64,000 nucleotides of DNA from Phytoseiulus persimilis (lineage: Eukaryota > Arthropoda > Arachnida > Mesostigmata > Phytoseiidae), in assembly GCA_037576195.1 (NCBI GenBank), contig CM075102.1, forward strand, positions 18,038,745 through 18,102,744. The letters run 5' to 3'. The notes under the pieces were generated by a model that had not been told where the DNA came from, ran no database searches, and was given only the letters and a program-made list of their open reading frames with translations. Position 1 is the stretch's first letter, and each line of letters begins with the position of its first letter. Below, one piece after another: positions 58,401 to 64,000 of the stretch. The position numbers were made by a program, and so were the translations under genes.

Positions 58401-61400
58401 GGGAAAAAGTGTAACCTGCTCGAGGCCTTCCAGAAAGGTCTGCTGGATTCGACGGGCGGCACCAAAATGATGGTCAGCAACGTTCCGCTGAGGCAGGCCC
58501 TGGACTCCGAGATCATCGAGCTCCTCGAGCCGGCCGCGCCCGAGAGCGAGCCCAGGAAACAGGTTCATATCGCCAGACCGGTTCACGAGGAACCGGCCGA
58601 AGCGTTGGAGAAAATGAAACCTTTCACGACACCCACGCCGCTCACCATCGTGAGGCATCCCGAAACCGGGCTGGACATCGATCTGGGAACAGCTGTCGAA
58701 GCAGGCGTCATCTCAACGAGCGACGTTGTGATCAGTGATCTTCGGTCGGGCGAGAGTTTCACCCTCGAGCGAGCCGCCAAACAGGGAATCGTCGACGAAG
58801 ACAGCCTCGTGTTCACCGATCAGAAGACTCAGAAGAAAATGGGTCTGTCGGACGCGATAAAACTCGGCCTGATCGCGGTCTCGGCCCCCGCGGCTCTCGG
58901 CCTCGAGGCCATCAAGGACATCTCCCAGCTGAAGAGAGCCCGCGAGGAAAGGCTGCAGCAGAGCGTGACATGCACCGAACCGGTTCGGGCCACGACCGAA
59001 ACGACCAAGATCGTCCGCAAGGCCGAGCTGGTGATCCGGGACGCGCAGTCGGGACGCGAGATCCCGGTCGACGAGGCCCTGCAGATGGGCATCATCGACT
59101 CGGGACTCGCGAAGGAGCTGCGGGACTCCGCGAAAACCACCGAGCACACCGTCCACACGACAACGACCGTCCTGGTCACGGATCCCAAGACCGGACAGGC
59201 CATGACGCTCACGGATGCCCTGCAGAAGGGAGTTCTAACCAAAGACGCGGTCGAGAAGCTCCAGCGAGGAAACGTTTCCGGAGTTCTGACTTCGGTGCAG
59301 ACGGCGTTCGTCGGCGAAGACAAGGGCGCGACGGTTTCCTATCAGGAGTTCATGACGCGACCAATGTCGGAACTAACGAAGACCGCCGGCGAAACGAAAC
59401 TCACTATCAAACCGTCGGAGGCTCTTTCGAAATGCATCACGCGAGCCGAGGAGTCGATAACGGTCGGCCGACAGCCGGTGCTCCTCCAACGGATCCGGCG
59501 AATCCTCTACCCGGCCGACGTGGCTCTGCAGCGGGGCTACGTCGATGCGGCGACACGAGACGTCTTGGACGAAGTCGTTCAGAAGAAGGACCAGCTGGGG
59601 CCGATGACTCTTTCAGAAGCGATCAGGAAGGGCCTCGTCCAGGACACCGAGATCACGGATCCGCTGAGCGGTCAGAAGATCCGACTTTCGGAGTGCACGG
59701 AGAAGAAACTCATCGACGACCGCACCGGACTCCTGGCCATCCCGGTCGGGCGGCCGCTGGCTCTCGGAGAAGCGCTCCAGCAGGGAGTCATCGACACGAA
59801 GAGGGACGAGATCGTCCATCCCGAAACCGGAGCCAATCTCAGTCTCCAGGAGGGAATACTCTGCGATATAGTCGACTATAACTCAGCCGTGTTGCACCCG
59901 GACGACTCGAGCAAACAGCTTTCGGTCGACGAGGCCATCTCCCAGGGCCTTCTTGACAAGGTCACCGGTGAGTTCTCGGGCGCGAAAGTCAAGCTCCCAC
60001 TGCACAGGGCCGCCGAGAAGCTCGCTCCGAGCGAACTCAGCGAAAAGGTCACGCCCCAGACGGCGAAGAAGATGCCGAAGCTCGCGCTGACTTTCCCCGT
60101 GGCGTTGGAGAGAGGCCTCATCGACACCGAGAGGAAAGAGTTCACCCACCCGGCCACCGGCTCGACGATTTCAGTCAGGGAAGCCATTAGCAAAGGTCTT
60201 CTGCTCGATCAGCAGATCGCGGTGGCCGAAGACAGCTTCGACGTTGTCCAAGCCCTCGAGGGACAGCTCATCGACTCGGCGAGGCTGAGTGTGAAGCACC
60301 CGAAAACCGGGTCGGAGTCCCCGGTTCGGGACGCCATGGAGTCGGGCTCGCTCCAGCTGAAGCCGGTTCCCGCGCGGCCCGTTATGTCGTCGTCATCGAG
60401 CAAAGTGACGTCATCCAAGATCACAGCCAAGGTGACCACGATCAGAAAGACGCTTTCGATTTCGCCCGGCTACGAAATGGCTTCGAAAGATAGCGTGCGC
60501 GAGCGCGCTACCGGCAAAGTCTACCCACTCGACGAAGCCATCGCGCTGGGATTCGTCAAGGTGGAGGCGGAAAGTAAGGATACGAAGCAGACCCTCTCCG
60601 ATGCGGTAGCGTGCGGCGCCGTGGATTTGGAGAAGGGTGTGTTCACTGACCAACTCACTGGACAGTCGATGCCGCTGCGAGAAGCTCTGGCCAAGGAAGT
60701 TCTCGTTCTGGATCGGCAGCCCAAAGGGAGCGCGAAGTACGGCCTCGCGGACCTGTTCGATTACTTCGACGCCGACTCGAAGAAGTTCCAGCTCCCGGAC
60801 CAGCCTCGCGCGCTCAGTCTCGGCGAAATCGGTCGGCTGGGTCTCCTCGACGAGTCCGCGTTCGTCTATCTGCCCGAGGGCGGGTCGAAGCTCTCCGTCG
60901 GGGAGTTCATCAAAGACCCCCGGAACTCCGCTCTGCTCGAACAGGGCAAACTGAACGTCGCCGGTCGCACGATCGACGTGCAGCTCGCGCTCAAGAAGGG
61001 TCTACTGGCCACTGTCGCCGCTCCCGCGGTGGCCGCGTACAAAATCGCTCAGAGCACTTCGACCGCGATCCGAAAAGGGACATCAGCTGAAAGAAGTTCG
61101 TCACCAACTAAGGCGACTCACTACACCCACATGTCGAAGCGCGAACAGGAATCGTCAACCTCTACCAAGAGTGTCGTTTCGAGCAGCAGCAGTAGCAGCA
61201 GCAGAAAGTCGTCTCGTTCCACAAGTCCAGAAAAACGTACTGTTTCCGTGCATGAAGTGACCGAAGTGACGACCGTTGTGAAGAGCGGTTCCCCGAAACA
61301 CCAGACAATTGAAGTCACGCGGAGCGTCGGGCCCTCGGCGAAAGTGTCTCCCAAAGACGAACCCGCCGTTTCCAGGTCTTCGACAACATCAGCCGCTGCC

Positions 61401-63965
61401 GCCGCCGCCGCCCCCGCTGCATCGGCCACGACGATCTCCAGGTCGGCCAGTCCGAAGAAAACGGTCAAAACAGTGGTCCAGGAGACCACGGAGGTGGCGG
61501 CTGCGCGCAAAGCTCCGCCAGTTTCTGAAGCGACGAAAACTTCCGGAACTTCGAGTCTTTCGAAAACTACGAGCGAACGGAGTGCCGCAAAGGACTCCAA
61601 GCAGGAGCGGTCGCCGAGCCCTAAAAAAACGGCGCTGAGTGAGACCACGAGCAGGTCGTCTTCGGAGACCCGACAACTATCCTCAGCGACAAAGTCTTCA
61701 GCTATGGAAAGTAGTGGTGTCGTGCGCTCAAGCTCATCGTCGCCGGTCAAGGAGGAATTCAGCTCAAGAACTGTAGAAACCACTCACGAATCTTTCAGCT
61801 CAACGTTACCTCCGACCTCCGGGACCCCCACAGCGACGCCAACGGTGGTGAGCAGCTCATCTGTTAGCGAACAGAAATCTTCGAGCAGGTCGGCCTCGCC
61901 AACAAAGAGTGTGCGCAAAGAAGTGCGCGAGGAAAGCTCGACAGAAGTGATCGGTGGAACCTCCTCGAAGTCCGCAGAGGTCCGCAGCAGCTCCTCCTAT
62001 TCCGAGGTGAGCTCTTCTTCGAGGAGCAGATCAACATCTCCTTCGAAAAGGGTCACTTACGAGGAGCATGTCACCGAAATCCACTCCTCGACTCCACCCA
62101 GTTCGAAAGTTGTCTCGGAATCCAAATCACATCGGAAATCCAGCTCTTCTTCCTCTTCGTCGTCCGTGTCCTCGCCTTCCAGGAAAGTATCCTCCGAGCG
62201 AAAAACCGATATCGAATCCGAAGTTTCAGCCCGATCGTCTTCAAGAGTCGTCAGTGAAGAACGCTCCTCAGAAGTCGCCACTCAACGGTCGACATCGCCC
62301 CCGAAACGCGTAGAAGAGCAGAAAACCTCCAAGGTTGTCACCTCGAGAACATCTTCACCCTCGAAGCGGGTTGCTGCGGAAGAACGCACCGAAGCCAAAA
62401 CGAGATCTCCGTCTCCATCCAAGAAAGTTGTTCAATCTGAAACCTCAGAAGCGAGAGTTTCCGAGGTCCAGAAATCGCATCGATCTTCGGGAGAGCAGAC
62501 GACCGAAGTGCGCTCGAAGGAAACGTTTTCGGCCTCGAGCAGCCGATCGGGCTCACCCTCAAAGAAGAAATCCACCGAAGGAAAGACCGAAATCCCGATC
62601 TCAACGTCGCCGACCAGGCAGTCAGTGGAACGTGAAAGCGTTTTCGAAAGACTCAGCTCAAGTAAGAGCAGCGAGAAACAGGCTCTCCTGAAAACCGAAG
62701 CGACTCACATGATCAAAAAGCTTCCTGCGCCCGGCAGAGAAACCACCGAAGAGCAACGCACCGAAACCATCGAGAGACTCAGTTCACCGAGAGCGGCGGC
62801 CAGTGGCAAGCTCACCGAGAGCTCGAAGTCGTCTTCCTCCGAGAGCAAGAGCCATTCCAGCCGATTCGAATCGCCTTCAAGCCGAGTCGTCGAAGAGGAA
62901 TCTTTTGAGTCGATCGTTGAGAGGAGAGAACGGTCTCAGTCGCCGTCGAAACGATCCACCGAGAGATCGTCTTCTCGGGCCAGAAGTTCCGCCCAACAAA
63001 CGTCGACTTCGAGCTACGTTTCTGAAGTGCGCCAAACGTCGTCGTCGAGCTCTAAAACGAGCAGCAGGTCGGTGTCACCTTCGAAAGTCACTGAAGCGAC
63101 CTCGACCAAAACTTCGTCGAGGTCCTCATCTCCCTCGAAGATGCAGGTCGTTGTCAAAGAGAGCTCACGTCTCTCTTCGCCGGTGAGGCAAGTGGCTGTC
63201 GCGAGCGCGTCTGAACTCGACAGTCCTCAGTGGCAGAACGTCCGGGAGTCTTCGAGCTTCACCGATACCGAAGTGGTCGTCAAGCAGATGTTCACCGAGT
63301 ACGAGAAGCACTTCGAGGGCGAAATGGTGGTCGGCTCCAAATTGACCGTCGAAAAAATCATGGCCAGCGACGTGCTGGCGGCCAAGCATTTCATGGTGCG
63401 CATCCCTTCAACGGGCGTCACCATGAAGCTGGAAGACGCTCTCATGCTGAACAAGGTTTCGAGCAAGAGCAAGATCCTCGTGCGGTCCCTCAACGAGCTG
63501 GTGCTCATCGAGCAGGACGACGAGACCGAGGACAGCGAGTTCCAGTCTGCGATGATTGAGCAGGAAAGCCGGCTGGAGTCCTCGTCGAAACTCAAGCGCG
63601 AGTTCTACGATTCCCACAAACACATCTTCGTGAAGCCCGGCGGCAGCCAGCAGATCGATTTCGAACAGTTCGTCGAGACTTCGAATCTCAACAATATCCG
63701 CGTCAAAGACATGAAGTCCAACGAGTTCGTCAGCCTCCGGGAGGCTTTCGATCGAGGCATAATCGATCGGAGCACCGGTGAGTTCTTCGACCACTCATCC
63801 GGAGCTTCGATGTCGTTTTTCGATGCCGCTGATTTGTCATTCGTCACATGGTCCACCGCTAGCAGCGAACGGCAGGGATCGCGTTTCTCGAGTACGCGGG
63901 GGGTAACCTCGGAATTCCAGTCTCTCTCTGAAGCCATCCGAGGGTTGTCATTTGACCAGGAAAAG
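55411..63965 (+). CDS. Shot giant plakin-repeat exon
   Basis: One exon of about 8.55 kb. It starts at a CAGCAG acceptor (QKDSERDSEQLL) and ends DQEKAAG-style at GAAAAG/GTAAAC in phase 0, 12 nt before a stop that is therefore intronic. It holds a plakin-repeat block (55690-57430), a Ser/Arg/Pro-rich linker (57481-58220), a second repeat block (58221-61080), a long Ser-rich segment (61081-63225) and a C-terminal plakin-like stretch. In fly, an equally large exon makes giant isoforms at epithelial adherens junctions; plakin repeats in relatives bind intermediate filaments. Reading shifts by -1 near 57895 (one base apparently missing), giving an early stop at 57991 if unrepaired, yet the new frame runs over 2,000 codons with the same repeats, so this is most likely a sequence error. 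Codons are strongly C/G-ending. Confidence 0.93.
55690..57430 (+). other. Plakin (plectin) repeat block 1
   Basis: About a dozen or more divergent 38-residue-type units of the form x-G-hydrophobic-hydrophobic-D...T-G...hydrophobic-S-L-x-E-A. Clear examples are VDTKSGRQLAAGEALESGLV, GIITPDGKFVNPRTHETMSI and FKHPKSGKVVSLEEAINDGL. Confidence 0.9.
57481..58220 (+). other. Ser/Arg/Pro-rich linker with SP-K motifs
   Basis: Low-complexity sequence with repeated S-x-S-P-x-K patterns such as RSRSSSPMK, KRSPSPSK, SRSGSPQK and SRSSSPSKK. It is a likely disordered, proline-directed phosphorylation region. It contains the apparent frameshift near 57895. Confidence 0.85.
58221..61080 (+). other. Plakin (plectin) repeat block 2
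   Basis: Roughly fifteen to twenty units, starting VVFDIPSKGWNLKEVLHRDI. Clear examples are VLVTDPKTGQAMTLTDALQK, EIVHPETGANLSLQEGILCD and FTHPATGSTISVREAISKGL. The unit pattern is the same as in block 1. Confidence 0.9.
61081..63225 (+). other. 700-residue Ser-rich segment with SR-x-SP-x-K repeats
   Basis: More than fifteen copies of an S-R-S-x-S-P-x-K/R motif (ERSSSPTK, SRSTSPEKR, SRSASPKK, ERSPSPKK, SRSTSPSKR, SRSSSPSK) alternate with Ser/Thr/Val/Glu runs such as EVTEVTTVVK. It is basic-serine low complexity, likely disordered and heavily phosphorylated. Confidence 0.85.
63226..63965 (+). other. C-terminal plakin-like segment of the giant exon
   Basis: After the Ser-rich segment, structured sequence returns (QMFTEYEKHFEGEMVVGSKL), with plakin-repeat traces MVRIPSTGVTMKLEDALMLN and FVSLREAFDRGIIDRSTGEF, and ends near LSEAIRGLSFDQEK before the donor. 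Confidence 0.75.
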
Positions 63966-64000
63966 GTAAACAGATGAGCGAACCGAAACAAAAGAGCCGG
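63966..64000 (+). other. Start of the intron after the giant exon
   Basis: GTAAAC donor at 63966. The in-frame TGA at 63975 lies inside the intron, so the protein should continue into exons beyond the window. Confidence 0.75.

Larger units (their letters stand above)
23522..63965 (+). other. shot spectraplakin gene (part inside window)
   Basis: Spectraplakins cross-link actin filaments and microtubules and anchor them at junctions. This gene shows the conserved order: N-terminal leader peptide, CH1-CH2 actin-binding domain, plakin domain of spectrin repeats with an SH3 inserted, then a plakin-repeat exon. The long rod of spectrin repeats, the EF hands and the GAS2 microtubule-binding domain expected at the C-terminus are not in the window and should lie to the right of 64000. 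Splice phases agree at every predicted junction from 23654 to 63965. Three internal frameshifts (about 49778, 50285, 57895) interrupt the reading. At least two alternative starts (23522 and 43039), and perhaps a third (33823), are visible. Confidence 0.95.

Noticed and set aside
63975-63977. TGA as the shot C-terminus
   Set aside because: It follows a GAAAAG/GTAAAC donor by 9 nt, and the rod, EF-hand and GAS2 parts of the family are still missing.
1-64000. CRISPR arrays, operons, transposons or viral insertions
   Set aside because: No regularly spaced repeats, no reverse transcriptase, transposase or integrase motifs, and no long terminal or inverted repeats were seen; the window is an intron-containing animal locus.

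Overview
The window is eukaryotic. Its main content is the 5' two thirds of a spectraplakin gene (Drosophila short stop/kakapo; vertebrate MACF1, dystonin), read on the + strand from about 23.5 kb to beyond the right edge. Small exons with GT-AG introns, an actin-binding domain closest in style to arthropod Shot, and one giant plakin-repeat exon point to an arthropod. The even base composition, the C/G-ending codons and the compact introns in the plakin-domain region would fit an arachnid such as a mite, but the species cannot be read from this window.

Layout. 1-2.8 kb: no supported gene. 2.85-6.3 kb: a minus-strand gene for a small single-pass membrane protein, with a terminal exon (3076-3590), a phase-compatible 51-nt exon (5322-5372) and a weaker upstream exon candidate (6124-6255). 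6.3-23.5 kb: no gene I can support; the stretch has many short G/C-rich tetranucleotide tracts. 23.5-64 kb: shot. Coding starts in a short exon at 23522-23654, runs through CH1 (34908-34969, optional microexon 36473-36493, 38120-38287, 38401-38493), CH2 (47166-47332, start of 47680-48240), the spectrin-repeat/SH3 plakin domain (47680-53399), and then a single 8.55-kb exon (55411-63965) with two blocks of plakin repeats separated and followed by Ser/Arg/Pro-rich low-complexity segments. The gene continues past the window.

Alternative N-termini. The exon at 23522-23654 joins CH1 in phase 1 and gives a full actin-binding domain. An exon at 43039-43365 lies between the CH1 and CH2 exons and ends in phase 0, exactly as the CH2 exon requires, so it predicts a CH2-only isoform like fly Shot-C. 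A third coding block (33823-34569), with a transmembrane segment and a basic tail, lies just upstream of the first CH1 exon. It is either a nested single-exon gene or a membrane-tethering alternative start. A 21-nt phase-0 microexon at the site of plectin exon 2-alpha could tune actin binding.

The coding sequence contains three apparent single-base frameshifts (near 49778, 50285 and 57895). The first two compensate each other around the SH3 domain. Since open reading and domain homology continue on both sides, assembly or base-calling errors are more likely than gene decay.
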